Positions 49,615 through 58,203 of a stretch of 64,000 nt of DNA are shown here, piece after piece. Origin of the DNA: Pseudonocardia hierapolitana (GTDB lineage Bacteria > Actinomycetota > Actinomycetes > Mycobacteriales > Pseudonocardiaceae); the NCBI RefSeq assembly GCF_007994075.1, contig NZ_VIWU01000001.1:5270001-5334000 (forward strand), read 5' to 3'. The notes under the pieces were generated by a model. It saw only the letters and a list, made by a program, of their open reading frames with translations, was not told the origin of the DNA and did not search any database. Numbering within the stretch: the first letter of the stretch is position 1; each line of letters starts with the position of its first letter. The position numbers and the translations under genes were made by a program.

Positions 49615-50640
49615 GTGACCGAGACCCGGGATGCCGTTGCCGACCTGCGGCGGATCGCCTTCCTGCTCGAGCGCGCGCACGAGTCGACCTACCGGGTCAG
49701 GGCCTTCCGCACTGCGGCCGCGGTGCTGCGCCGGCGTGACCCGGAGGAGATCGCGCAACTCGTGCGCACGGGGGAGCTGGTTCGGCTCAAGGGGGTCGGG
49801 GAGGTCACGGCGAAGTGCGTGGCGGAGTCGGTGCGCGGTGAACCCCCGGCGTACCTGCAGAAGCTCGAGGCGATCGAGCCGTCGCCGCTCGACCGGGCCG
49901 CGGAGGGGCTGCTGGAGGCGATCTGCGGGGACTGCCACAGCCACACCGACGCCTCCGACGGCGGGTCGCCCCTGCGGGAGATGGTCGAGACGGCGCAGGC
50001 GCTCGGCCACGACTACCTGGTGATCACCGACCACTCGCCGCGGCTGACCGTCGCGAACGGCCTGTCCGCGGACCGGCTGCGGGCCCAGCTGGAGGACATC
50101 GCGGAGCTCAACGCTGAGCTGGGTACCGGGTTCCGGGTGCTCACCGGCATCGAGGTCGACATCAACGAGGACGGGTCCCTCGACCAGGACGAGGACCTGC
50201 TCGCCCAGCTGGACGTCGTGGTCGCCTCGGTGCACTCGAAGCTGCGGATGCCGCGCGCCGAGATGACCGAGCGGATGCTCACCGCCATCGACAACCCGCA
50301 CGTCGACGTGCTCGGGCACTGCACGGGCCGGATGGTCACCGGAAACCGGAAACGGCCGGAGTCCCAGTTCGACGCGGACGCGGTGTTCGCGGCGTGCGCC
50401 GAGCGCGGGGTGGCGGTGGAGGTGAACTCGCGGCCGGAGCGGCTCGACCCGCCGAAGCGGTTGCTGCGCCTCGCGCTCGATGCCGGGTGCCACTTCACGA
50501 TCGACACCGACGCCCACGCCCCCGGCCAGCTCGACTGGCTGCGCAACGGCTGCGAGCGCGCCGCCGAGTGCGAGGTGCCCACCGAGCGGATCATGAACAC
50601 CTGGCCCGCGGAAAGGCTTCTCACCCGTACGCGTGGCTGA
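49615..50640 (+). CDS. PHP-domain protein with helix-hairpin-helix, PolX-like without polymerase
   Basis: A 341-residue protein. The first 80 residues are like the N-terminal HhH domain of X-family polymerases (RRIAFLLERAHESTYRVRAFRTAA, VRLKGVGEVTAKCVAES). From residue 106 a PHP metal-dependent phosphoesterase follows (CHSHTDASDGG, VITDHSPRLT, HVDVLGHCTGR, IDTDAHAPGQL). The nucleotidyltransferase core of PolX is missing. Proteins of this layout are common in actinobacteria; a DNA-repair nuclease or phosphatase is likely. GTG at 49615 lies 24 bp past repeat array 3. Confidence 0.87.
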   Translation: MTETRDAVADLRRIAFLLERAHESTYRVRAFRTAAAVLRRRDPEEIAQLVRTGELVRLKGVGEVTAKCVAESVRGEPPAYLQKLEAIEPSPLDRAAEGLLEAICGDCHSHTDASDGGSPLREMVETAQALGHDYLVITDHSPRLTVANGLSADRLRAQLEDIAELNAELGTGFRVLTGIEVDINEDGSLDQDEDLLAQLDVVVASVHSKLRMPRAEMTERMLTAIDNPHVDVLGHCTGRMVTGNRKRPESQFDADAVFAACAERGVAVEVNSRPERLDPPKRLLRLALDAGCHFTIDTDAHAPGQLDWLRNGCERAAECEVPTERIMNTWPAERLLTRTRG

Positions 50641-50687
50641 TCTCGCGCCACGCCCTCCGCCCGGTTCCAATGGGGCTGGAGGTGTCA

Positions 50688-51515
50688 GTGGTGCAGATGT
50701 CCGTTTTGCTGCCGGCGATCGTCAGTACGTGCGCCGTGTTGGCTGCCGGCCAGGCCGAGCCTGCGCCTGCCGACCCGTCCGAGTGCGCCACGACGGCCGC
50801 CGAGCGCTACGGCTGGGGTGAGCCGACCCGGCGCTCCGACTTCTCCGACGGTCTGCCCGGCGACTGGCACCCGTACGGCCCCGAGCCGGGCCACGACAAG
50901 AAGGGGATCCGCACCCCGGAGGCGATCTCGGTGGCCGACGGCGTCGTCACGATCTCCGCGACCCGGGACGGCACGACGGGCGCGATGAGCTGGCACCCCG
51001 GGCAGCGCTACGGGCGCTGGGAGGCGTGCGTGCGCTCCGAGGCGGCGTCCGGCGGGCTGAACGCGCTGCTGCTGCTCTGGCCGGTCGCCGAGGACTTCCC
51101 GGTGGGGGGCGAGATCGACTGGATGGAGATCCTGTCCGACGACCGGCAGGAGACCGACTTCTTCCTGCACTACGGGCCGGACAACGACCAGGACCACGGG
51201 TCCGTGCGGCACGACGCGACGCAGTGGTCGGCCTACGCACTCGAATGGACCCCGGAGAAGATCACCGCCTACGTGAACGGCGAGGAGTGGTACGCCAACA
51301 CCGACACCGAGAAGTTCCCGCCCCGGCCGATGAACATGACCATGCAGCTGGACTACTTCCCGCCGGCAGGCGGCCCGGCCGCGATGCACATGGACTGGGC
51401 CATGCAGTGGGCATTGCCGGAGAGCGAGCCGGCCGAGCTGTCCCTCGCCCCCGGTGACCCGGCCACCGGCCAGCCGGACGACTTCCCCGAACGCGCCCCG
51501 AGACGTCTGCGGTGA
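50688..51515 (+). CDS. Secreted glycoside hydrolase family 16 protein
   Basis: A 275-residue protein with a signal peptide (about 20 residues, ending near AAGQA). The GH16 catalytic motif GEIDWMEI is complete: nucleophile Glu142, Asp144, acid/base Glu147. Jelly-roll strands flank it (WHPYGPEPGHDKKG, AYALEWTPEKITAYVNGEEWY). It would cleave beta-1,3 or beta-1,3/1,4 glucans or a similar galactan outside the cell. GTG at 50688 is preferred because GGAGG lies five bases before it. The stop overlaps the next gene. Confidence 0.9.
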   Translation: MVQMSVLLPAIVSTCAVLAAGQAEPAPADPSECATTAAERYGWGEPTRRSDFSDGLPGDWHPYGPEPGHDKKGIRTPEAISVADGVVTISATRDGTTGAMSWHPGQRYGRWEACVRSEAASGGLNALLLLWPVAEDFPVGGEIDWMEILSDDRQETDFFLHYGPDNDQDHGSVRHDATQWSAYALEWTPEKITAYVNGEEWYANTDTEKFPPRPMNMTMQLDYFPPAGGPAAMHMDWAMQWALPESEPAELSLAPGDPATGQPDDFPERAPRRLR

Positions 51516-52594
51516 TGACCAGGATCGGGGCGATCGCGCTCGTCGCCCTCTGCGGCGTTCTCGCCGGACCGACAACCGTGATGGCGGATGCTCCGGGCAC
51601 CTACCAGGTGGACCCGGCGTTGGGCGACGACGGCACCGGCACGGGTTCGGTCGCCGCCCCCTTCCGCACGATCGCCCGGGCGCTCGCGGCGGCTCAGCCG
51701 GGCGAGACCGTGGTGCTGCGCCCGGGGACGTACGACGAGCACGTCGTCACCGTGCGCCCCGGTGTCACCGTGACCGGGCCCCGCAGCGCCGTGCTGCGGG
51801 GTGCGGACACCTCCCAGCGGGTGTTCGAGGTCCAGCACGACGACACCACACTGCGCGGCTTCACCATCGACGGGAAGGTCTGCGACGCGCTCGTCAAGGA
51901 GTGCTTCCGCGGCCGGGCGATCTGGGTGCAGAGCACGGTCGCGCATCGCGGACTCAGCGGCACCACGATCGACGGAATGCTCCTCGCGAACCTCGGCGGC
52001 GAATGCGTCCGCATGAAGTACTTCACGACCGGCAGCCTCGTCACCCGCAACACGATCGGGCCGTGCGGCATGTGGGACTTCACGGTGCCGAACACCGGCA
52101 CCGGCCAGAACGGCGAGGGCGTCTACATCGGCACCGCCCCCGAGCAGCTCGACCGCAACCCCACGCCCGAGCCGGACGGGAGCAACGGCAACGCGGTGCA
52201 CGGCAACGCCATCGACACCCGGGCCGGCGAGTGCGTCGACATCAAGGAGGCCGCGCGCGACAACGACGTCGCCCACAACCTCTGCACGGGGCAGGGGCCG
52301 CGCAACGGCAACTCCGGCGCGATGGACTCCCGCGGGCCGTCCAACACGTTCCGGTTCAACGTCATCCACCACAACGCCGCGGCCGGCGTCCGCATCGGCG
52401 GCGACCGGCCCGGTGACGCCGTGGGCAACGACGTCCTCCACAACGTGATCACCGACAACGCCCGCGGCGGCATCAAGGTCCAGGAGTTCGGGCCGCACGG
52501 GACGATCTGCGGCAACCTGATGCGCGGCAACGTCGGCGGCGACGCCGTCGGCACCTTCAAGGACACGATCGGCGACCCCAGGGCGCCCTGCTGA
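51512..52594 (+). CDS. Secreted right-handed beta-helix protein
   Basis: A 360-residue secreted protein: signal peptide of about 25 residues (ALVALCGVLAGPTTVMA), then a DUF1565-type start (GDDGTGTGSVAAPFRTIARALAAAQPGETVVLRPGTYDEHV) and repeated beta-helix coils (RNTIGPCGMW, GNAIDTRAG, NVIHHNAAAGV, NVITDNARGGI). Such folds occur in polysaccharide lyases and carbohydrate-binding proteins; catalytic residues are not evident. GTG 51512 (or ATG 51515) overlaps the GH16 stop, so both are likely secreted together for polysaccharide use. Confidence 0.87.
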   Translation: MMTRIGAIALVALCGVLAGPTTVMADAPGTYQVDPALGDDGTGTGSVAAPFRTIARALAAAQPGETVVLRPGTYDEHVVTVRPGVTVTGPRSAVLRGADTSQRVFEVQHDDTTLRGFTIDGKVCDALVKECFRGRAIWVQSTVAHRGLSGTTIDGMLLANLGGECVRMKYFTTGSLVTRNTIGPCGMWDFTVPNTGTGQNGEGVYIGTAPEQLDRNPTPEPDGSNGNAVHGNAIDTRAGECVDIKEAARDNDVAHNLCTGQGPRNGNSGAMDSRGPSNTFRFNVIHHNAAAGVRIGGDRPGDAVGNDVLHNVITDNARGGIKVQEFGPHGTICGNLMRGNVGGDAVGTFKDTIGDPRAPC

Positions 52595-52595
52595 G

Positions 52596-53567
52596 TCAGC
52601 CGGGGCGACGGGAGAGCAGGTCGTCCGCCGTGGGCGGGTCGGCCCCCCGGCGGCTGCAGGTGATCGCGGCGGCGAGCGCGGCCTCGTCGAGCAGGGCGTC
52701 GAACGTCTCGGCGTCGACACCACGCAGCGCGGGGCGGGCTGCGGCGCCGAGCAGCCCGCGCCGGTGCAGCCCGGCGAGCAGGGCGGCGGAGAACGTGTCG
52801 CCCGCGCCGACGGTGTCGATCACGGTGACGGGCACCCCGGGGCGCCGGGTGCGTACGCCGGATGCGGTGCCGGCCAGCACACCCTCCCCGCCGAGCGTGA
52901 CGGCGACGATCGCCGGGCCGCGGGCGAGCCAGTCCTCGATCACGTCCTGTGGCGAGGTGCCCGGTACGAGCCACTCCAGGTCCTCGGCGCTGACCTTCAC
53001 CACGTCGGCGACGGCCAGCAGCTCGTGCACGCCCGGCAGCACGCCGGCCGGCTCGCCCATGAGCAGGGGGCGGCAGTTCGGGTCGTAGCTGATCGTCACC
53101 GACGCCGCCGCCCGCGAGATCAGCTCGCGCAGCACGGCCGCGCCCGGTGGTGTGGTGAGCGCGAGCGAGCCGGAGTGCAGCGCGACGACCGGCCCGTCGA
53201 GGGCCCCGTCGAGTTCGTCGGCGGTCCACTGCCAGTCGGCCGTGCCGGTGACCCGGAAGTCGTAGCTCGCCCCGCCGTCCGGCCCGACCGCCACCATCGC
53301 GAGCGACGTCTGTTCGGCCGCGGCGACGGCGTGGTCGAGCTGCACGCCGTTGACGGTGAGGTGCTCGCGGATGCGGCGGCCGAGCATGTCGTCGGCGATG
53401 CGGGCGAGCAGCCGCGCAGGAACCCCGAGCCGGGCGAGCGCCACCGCCACGTTCGCGGGGCTCCCGCCCGGGGCGGCCTCGATGTAGTCGCCGACGGGCG
53501 CCGGGACCAGGTCGACGAGCGCCTCGCCCGCGACGGCGACGATCCCGTTCTCGATCGGTGTGCTGAT
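52596..53567 (-). CDS. PfkB-family carbohydrate kinase with apparent ATC start
   Basis: A 323-residue ribokinase/fructokinase-like enzyme, ATP plus sugar to sugar phosphate. PfkB signature 1 (PGGSPANVAVALARLG) and signature 2 (DTVGAGDTFSAALLAG, catalytic Asp) are intact. To include signature 1 and the first strand (IVAVAGEALVDLVP), translation must start upstream of the first usual codon, GTG 53450. The frame then runs back to ATC at 53567, which is preceded by AAGGGGA at 7 nt; no ATG, GTG or TTG is available. Either ATC is used or the base is wrong. Its stop is 1 bp from the convergent beta-helix gene. Confidence 0.82.
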   Translation of the reverse strand: MSTPIENGIVAVAGEALVDLVPAPVGDYIEAAPGGSPANVAVALARLGVPARLLARIADDMLGRRIREHLTVNGVQLDHAVAAAEQTSLAMVAVGPDGGASYDFRVTGTADWQWTADELDGALDGPVVALHSGSLALTTPPGAAVLRELISRAAASVTISYDPNCRPLLMGEPAGVLPGVHELLAVADVVKVSAEDLEWLVPGTSPQDVIEDWLARGPAIVAVTLGGEGVLAGTASGVRTRRPGVPVTVIDTVGAGDTFSAALLAGLHRRGLLGAAARPALRGVDAETFDALLDEAALAAAITCSRRGADPPTADDLLSRRPG

Positions 53568-53584
53568 GGCGGGTCCCCTTCGGC

Positions 53585-54028
53585 TCAGTCGCGCAGCGAG
53601 GTCGCGAGGTTCTCCAGCACGCCGTCGTGGATCCGCTGCAGGCCCTTGGGGGCGAAGGTGCGCTCGAAGAAGCCGCCGATGCCGCCCGCGCCCTTCCAGC
53701 TGCTCTCGACGGCGACGACGCTGCGGTCGGGCCCCGCGGGCGTGACGGTCCAGGTGGTGACCATGCTCGAGTTCGCGTCCTTCTCGACGATCCGGTCGTC
53801 GCCGGGCGTGGTGACCTCCACGAGCTGGTCGCGCACCCGCTTGTTCGTGGCCTGCAGGAGCCAGTGCACGCGAGTGCCTCCGCCCTGGCCGCCCGCCTCC
53901 ACGCGGTAGTCCCGGTAGTGGTCGGTGAGGATCGCCCGCCGCACCTTCTCGTAGTCGGCGAGCGCCGCGCGCACCCGCTCAGCGGGGGCGTCGATCGTGC
54001 GCTCGGTCCGCGCCGTCACCTGTGCCAT
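53585..54028 (-). CDS. SRPBCC-family protein (polyketide cyclase/START-like fold)
   Basis: A 147-residue START-like protein: RTERTIDAPAERVRAALADYEKVR at the N-terminus, then GTRVHWLLQATNKR and a long C-terminal helix (FAPKGLQRIHDGVLENLA). It binds hydrophobic ligands; function unknown. ATG at 54028. The stop lies 17 bp before the ATC codon of the kinase, so the two are probably co-transcribed. Confidence 0.86.
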   Translation of the reverse strand: MAQVTARTERTIDAPAERVRAALADYEKVRRAILTDHYRDYRVEAGGQGGGTRVHWLLQATNKRVRDQLVEVTTPGDDRIVEKDANSSMVTTWTVTPAGPDRSVVAVESSWKGAGGIGGFFERTFAPKGLQRIHDGVLENLATSLRD

Positions 54029-54129
54029 GGCGCCAATCCTGCCGCCGGACCGCGCCCGGGGTCACGCCGGGGCCCGAGGCCGCGTCCCGCGGATGTCGAC
54101 CGCGGCGCCAGTGCCTCTGGCGGGGAGCA

Positions 54130-55032
54130 CTAGCCCCACCCACGCTGCTGTTGCTCGGCCCCCGTGAGCTGCTTGCCGGTCTCGATCACGGCGCCGGCAT
54201 GCAGCTCGTCGGCGGCATCGTTGATCTCCTTCACGGTCGGCATCGCCGCCTGGACCGCGGTAGCGGTCTGCTGGATCGCGCCGCTGAGCTGTGCCGCCGT
54301 GCCACCGGCGAGGGTCATGGCGTCGAGCAGCCGCCTGATCGTCCGGTAGATGCTGTCGGCGAGGTCGAGCGCACTCCAGATCAGCCGCACCGCGCCGACG
54401 CCCAGCGCGCCACCGGCGCTGATCAGCGCCGCGACGCCCGCGTAGATGGCGGTCTGGATCGCCTCGCTCACCCATGCCGCGATCTGGTCGCGGACGAGGG
54501 CCCGCACGGTGCCCACCTGGGCACCGGTGCTGAGGATGAGGTCGGCGAGCTGGGTGGCGTCCCGCCCTGCCTGCTCGAGGGCGCCACCGAACCGGTCGAC
54601 GGCCCCGCGGTAGCCGTCGCCGGCCATGCCCTCCCACGCGCTGATCGCCGCGGCGGCCGCGCGGTGGTCCTGCGCGACCGCGCCGAGCTCGCCGCCGACC
54701 TTGTGCCAGGTCTGGGCCTGCGCGGTGATCTGCGTGGGGTCGCCCGCGAGCGCGTCGAGCGGCTCGTGCAGGAACCAGACGTGCTCGATCAGCCAGCCGA
54801 CACCGGCCGAGAACAGGCTGTCGAGCGGGTTCTCGATCGCGCCGAGCGTGTCGAGGCCGGCGCCGGCGGCCGTGTAGACCACCTGGAGCGGGTCGACGTG
54901 CTCGGCGGAGAGGGCGGCGTTCAGGTCCGCCCAGCTCGACACGACCCCGCCGCCTTCGAAGTTGTCGAGCGGTTGGGCGTCCTCGTTCTCGGGCAGCACC
55001 ACGAGCGGGTTGGCGCCCGGCTGCTCGGTCAT
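54130..55032 (-). CDS. WXG100-type ESX-substrate-like protein
   Basis: A 300-residue protein with a WXG100-like helical hairpin in the middle (WHKVGGELGAVAQDHRAAAAAISAWEGMAGDGYRGAV, the W-E-G turn near residue 145). An Ala/Gly-rich hydrophobic helix (IYAGVAALISAGGALGVGAV) and further long helices follow. This is the build of actinobacterial type VII secretion substrates. No EccA-E machinery is in the window. ATG at 55032 overlaps the EspC-like stop by four bases. A toxin domain is not evident at the C-terminus. Confidence 0.75.
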   Translation of the reverse strand: MTEQPGANPLVVLPENEDAQPLDNFEGGGVVSSWADLNAALSAEHVDPLQVVYTAAGAGLDTLGAIENPLDSLFSAGVGWLIEHVWFLHEPLDALAGDPTQITAQAQTWHKVGGELGAVAQDHRAAAAAISAWEGMAGDGYRGAVDRFGGALEQAGRDATQLADLILSTGAQVGTVRALVRDQIAAWVSEAIQTAIYAGVAALISAGGALGVGAVRLIWSALDLADSIYRTIRRLLDAMTLAGGTAAQLSGAIQQTATAVQAAMPTVKEINDAADELHAGAVIETGKQLTGAEQQQRGWG

Positions 55033-55325
55033 CGGCCCGTGCCGAACGGCGCCGCGACGCGCCGTTCGGCCTCCTGGTAGTCGCGGACGGCGGCCCGCAC
55101 GCCGTCGCCGATCGCCTGGCCCCCCTCGGCGAGCCGGGCGACCGACCGCGACGCGGTGGCGGTGGCGTCGACGGCCGCTGCCGCGAACACCTGCCCGATC
55201 AACCCGTAGGCACCGAGCCCCAGCGGCGTGCCGGCGCCCGCGGCGTTGCGCAGCCGGGCGGTGAGCGCGTCGACGTCCTGCGCGTGCCGGGAGAGGGCCC
55301 CGTCGTCGACCCGGAAGCCGTCCAT
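55029..55325 (-). CDS. EspC-like ESX-associated protein (DUF2580)
   Basis: A 98-residue protein: FRVDDGALSRHAQDVDALTARLRNAAGAG, then a Gly/Leu turn and a second helix (ATASRSVARLAEGGQAIGDGVRAAVRDYQEAERRV). This two-helix form matches the DUF2580/EspC family linked to ESX secretion. It overlaps both neighbours (TGATG and ATGA), so the three genes form one coupled operon. Confidence 0.8.
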   Translation of the reverse strand: MDGFRVDDGALSRHAQDVDALTARLRNAAGAGTPLGLGAYGLIGQVFAAAAVDATATASRSVARLAEGGQAIGDGVRAAVRDYQEAERRVAAPFGTGR

Positions 55326-55672
55326 CACCGCTCCGGCAGGGCGAGGTGGGAGCGGAACACCTCCATGGCCGCGCTGCGCTCGCCGAAAACGGGCACCAGC
55401 GCCGCCTCGGCCTGCCGGGCGGCCTCCTCGCGCGCCCGCCGCGCGGTGTCGACCACGGTGGCGGCGAGCTCCTTGCGGGAGAGGACCTCGGCGTGCTCGG
55501 TGAGCTCGAGGTGCTGCAGGGCGCCTGCCTGATCGACGGTGACGACGACCGCCCCGTCCCGGCTCGTTGCCGCGCCCGCCACGGCGGCCAGCGCCCGCTC
55601 GGCCCGGGCCGCCCGCGCCCGGACGTCCTCGAGGCGGTTCCGGTAGTCGTCGAGCCACTCGCGTCCGTCCAT
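55325..55672 (-). CDS. YbaB/EbfC-like protein of ESX-type operon
   Basis: A 115-residue protein: coiled N-terminus (LDDYRNRLEDVRARAARAERALAAVAG), then the YbaB-like strand pattern (GAVVVTVDQAGALQHLELTEHAEVLSRKELAATVVDTARRA). YbaB/EbfC proteins bind DNA, but copies that open actinobacterial ESX-substrate operons are of unknown role. ATG at 55672 (MDGREWLDD) is chosen over the frame start at 55699. First gene of the three-gene operon. Confidence 0.82.
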   Translation of the reverse strand: MDGREWLDDYRNRLEDVRARAARAERALAAVAGAATSRDGAVVVTVDQAGALQHLELTEHAEVLSRKELAATVVDTARRAREEAARQAEAALVPVFGERSAAMEVFRSHLALPER

Positions 55673-55723
55673 GGGTGGGACGGTAAGCGGCGACCCCATC
55701 TCCGCGGGGCCGTTTCGAACAAC

Positions 55724-56227
55724 TCAGCCGGTCAACCGGAACGCGGTGAGGTCTTCCAGGAGCGGCCTGCGAGGAGCGGAACGGTCCGCCACGAGGGCGA
55801 CCTCGCGAGCCGTCCACTCCGCCGCCACCGGCTCGCCTGCGAGCGCCGCCGGCACCCGGCCCCTGGCGAGCACGACGTCGGCCTCGAACGGCTGCGGGTG
55901 GGTGACCGGCACCAGACCGGTCGTCGCGTCGAACACGAGCGCGGCGAGGTCGTCCAGCCCGGAGACCGGTGCGCCGAGCCACTGCCCGCCCAGCCTGCGG
56001 GTGGCCGGGCCGAGGGTGCAGCGCACCGGAGGCACGCCCGCCAGCTCGTCGGCCAGCGCCGTGACCAGGGGATCCAGGACGTGTTCCGGCACATGCCCGA
56101 GCGGGCGCAGCTTCACGATCCACTGCTCGGGCACCGACCACGTCACGCCACGGACGGGCTCCCGACGCAGCCGGCCGAGCACCTCGACCACGTCGGCGGG
56201 CGGCCGCACCGCCACGGACAGGCGCAC
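55724..56227 (-). CDS. 2'-5' RNA ligase-like (2H) protein lacking both catalytic histidines
   Basis: A 167-residue protein with 2H-phosphoesterase topology: LSVAVRPPADVVEVLGRLRRE, then WIVKLRPLGHVPEHV where W-H-x-T-L-R-F-L-G is usual, and FEADVVLARGR where H-V-T-L-A-R is usual. Both HxT motifs are thus altered (I-V-K and D-V-V). It is probably not a phosphodiesterase; it may bind RNA or a nucleotide. GTG at 56227. It stands alone between operons. Confidence 0.75.
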   Translation of the reverse strand: MRLSVAVRPPADVVEVLGRLRREPVRGVTWSVPEQWIVKLRPLGHVPEHVLDPLVTALADELAGVPPVRCTLGPATRRLGGQWLGAPVSGLDDLAALVFDATTGLVPVTHPQPFEADVVLARGRVPAALAGEPVAAEWTAREVALVADRSAPRRPLLEDLTAFRLTG

Positions 56228-56315
56228 GTGTCGAGGGTAGGCCGGTCAGGCCCGGAGCCGGCCCCACGGGCGCAGCGGGGTGGGGATGCCCACCCGATGC
56301 CCACCCCGCTGCCGT

Positions 56316-57413
56316 TCAGGAGGTGCGCGCGGTGAGCACCTCGCGTACCGACGGCCACGCGGCCAGGGCGTCCCGGACGTCCGGGTGCGTCTCCCGGCGG
56401 ACGGCCTCGGCGTGGGCCTCGGCCAGCACGTCGTCGATGAGCACGCGCTGCCCGGTGTCCGCCGAGCGCACCGCGGCCTCGACCATGGCGAGGCTCAGCA
56501 CGTTCTCGTGCACCTCGCCCATCGGCGGCACGCCGGTGCGCAGCGCGTCGGTGAAGACGAGCAGCGCCCCCTCGATGCCGGAGAACGGGGCGGCGGGGCG
56601 TGCCGCCGGGTCGACGTCGCCTTCGAGCACCGGGTCGTGGTCGCCGTCCCAGTGCGCCGAACCCTTCTCACCGGACAGGCGCCACTCGCCGTTCCAGGAC
56701 GTCTGCCTGCCGGGACTGCACCAGCTGCCCGTGTAGGTGTAGCGCACGCCGCCGGTCATCTCGAACACCGCGGTGGCGGCGGCATGGCCTGCGAACCAGC
56801 TCCACGGCGGGTTGTGCGACTCGCAGTACGCCGCGACCGGCTCGGCACCGAGCACGAACCGGGCCGAGTCGAACGGGTGGATCGCCATGTCGACCAGCAG
56901 CGGGTGGGCCATCTCCTCCCGGAACCCGGGGAAGTGGGACTCCCGGAAGAACTCCGCGGTGAGCGAGCCCGGCGTGCCGAGGTCCTCCGCCATGGCGCGC
57001 AGCGCGAACAGCTGCGGGTTCCACCGCCGCGACTGGCTCACCATGAACAGCCGTCCGGTCACCTCGGTGGCCGCGGCGAGCGAGAGCGCCTCGGCCACGG
57101 TGGGGGCGACGGGCTTCTCGCCCAGGACGTCGAGCCCGGCGAACAGTGCCGCGGTCGTGACCGGGTGGTGTGCCTCGGGCACGGTCGCGTTCACGATGGC
57201 GCGTGCGCCGGTGGCGGCGGCGAGTGCCACGCCGTCGGTGCCGGTGGGCACCGGCCTGCCGAGCGGCGCCGCGGTCGCCTCGGCGGTGGCCGGGTCGATG
57301 TCGGCGATCCCGGCGAGCTCGACGTCCGGGGCGGCCTCGATGACGTCGCGCCAGGCGCGTCCCATGAGACCCGCGCCGACCAGCACGACGCGCAGCGGAT
57401 CGGCGAGACTCAT
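56316..57413 (-). CDS. Gfo/Idh/MocA-family oxidoreductase (ThuB-like)
   Basis: A 365-residue NAD(P)-dependent sugar oxidoreductase. The N-terminal Rossmann fold ([17 protein letters not shown]) is followed by [10 protein letters not shown] (catalytic Lys of the EKP motif) and the C-terminal sheet domain with [16 protein letters not shown]. It would oxidise a sugar taken up by the adjacent importer, as ThuB oxidises trehalose in rhizobia. ATG at 57413 overlaps the ThuA-like stop. Confidence 0.9.
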   Translation of the reverse strand: MSLADPLRVVLVGAGLMGRAWRDVIEAAPDVELAGIADIDPATAEATAAPLGRPVPTGTDGVALAAATGARAIVNATVPEAHHPVTTAALFAGLDVLGEKPVAPTVAEALSLAAATEVTGRLFMVSQSRRWNPQLFALRAMAEDLGTPGSLTAEFFRESHFPGFREEMAHPLLVDMAIHPFDSARFVLGAEPVAAYCESHNPPWSWFAGHAAATAVFEMTGGVRYTYTGSWCSPGRQTSWNGEWRLSGEKGSAHWDGDHDPVLEGDVDPAARPAAPFSGIEGALLVFTDALRTGVPPMGEVHENVLSLAMVEAAVRSADTGQRVLIDDVLAEAHAEAVRRETHPDVRDALAAWPSVREVLTARTS

Positions 57414-58174
57414 CCGAGCGGCCCCGTGTAGCCGGCGCCCTTGAAGAATTCGCCGGTCTCGTAGCGCAGCAGCACCGGCGCGGCGCGCTCGGGCCGGACC
57501 GTGCGCGCCCACTTGACGCCGTTGGCGATCACCCGGCGGACGTCCTTGTGGTGGTAGGTCGGGTAGTCCTGGTCGCCTGGTCGGAAGTAGAAGATCTTGC
57601 CGTGGCCGCGGTGGAACGTGCAGCCGCTGCGGAACGCCTCCCCGCCGGAGAAGGTGCTGATGAAGATCAGCTCGTCGGGGGCGGGGATGTCGAAGAACTC
57701 CCCGTACATCTCGTCCTCCTCGATTTCGAGGGGGTGCGGGACACCCTCGGCGATCGGGTGGGTGGGGTCGACGGTCCAGATCAGCTCGCGGTCGTGCTCG
57801 CTGCGCCAGCGCAGCGTGCAGCTGGTGCCCATGAGCTTCATGAAGATCTTCGACCAGTGCCCGGAGTGCAGCACGATGAGGCCCATGCCGGACAGCACGT
57901 GGCGGTGCACGCGCTCCACGACCTCGTCGGCGACGTCGCCGTGCGCGGCGTGGCCCCACCAGACGAGCACGTCGGTGTCCTGCAGGACCTCCTCGGTGAG
58001 GCCGTGCTCGGGGTCGTCGAGGGTGACGGTGCGGACGACGGCGCCGTCACCCAGGTTCTCCCGGATGCCGTCGGCGATCGTCTCGTGCATGCCGTCGGGG
58101 TAGATCTTGCGGACGTGCTCCTCGATCTTCTCGTGGCGGTTCTCGCCCCAGACGATCACGCGGACGGGTGTCAC
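57410..58174 (-). CDS. ThuA-like protein (trehalose-utilisation type)
   Basis: A 254-residue ThuA-domain protein with class-I glutamine-amidotransferase-like fold: [10 protein letters not shown] at the start, [33 protein letters not shown] and the late [18 protein letters not shown]. ThuA works with ThuB to make keto-trehalose in Sinorhizobium. GTG at 58174. It lies 29 bp after the second permease and overlaps the oxidoreductase gene, all in one operon. Confidence 0.92.
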   Translation of the reverse strand: MTPVRVIVWGENRHEKIEEHVRKIYPDGMHETIADGIRENLGDGAVVRTVTLDDPEHGLTEEVLQDTDVLVWWGHAAHGDVADEVVERVHRHVLSGMGLIVLHSGHWSKIFMKLMGTSCTLRWRSEHDRELIWTVDPTHPIAEGVPHPLEIEEDEMYGEFFDIPAPDELIFISTFSGGEAFRSGCTFHRGHGKIFYFRPGDQDYPTYHHKDVRRVIANGVKWARTVRPERAAPVLLRYETGEFFKGAGYTGPLG

Positions 58175-58203
58175 AGATTGCGTCCTCTCACTATTTCACC
58201 GCT

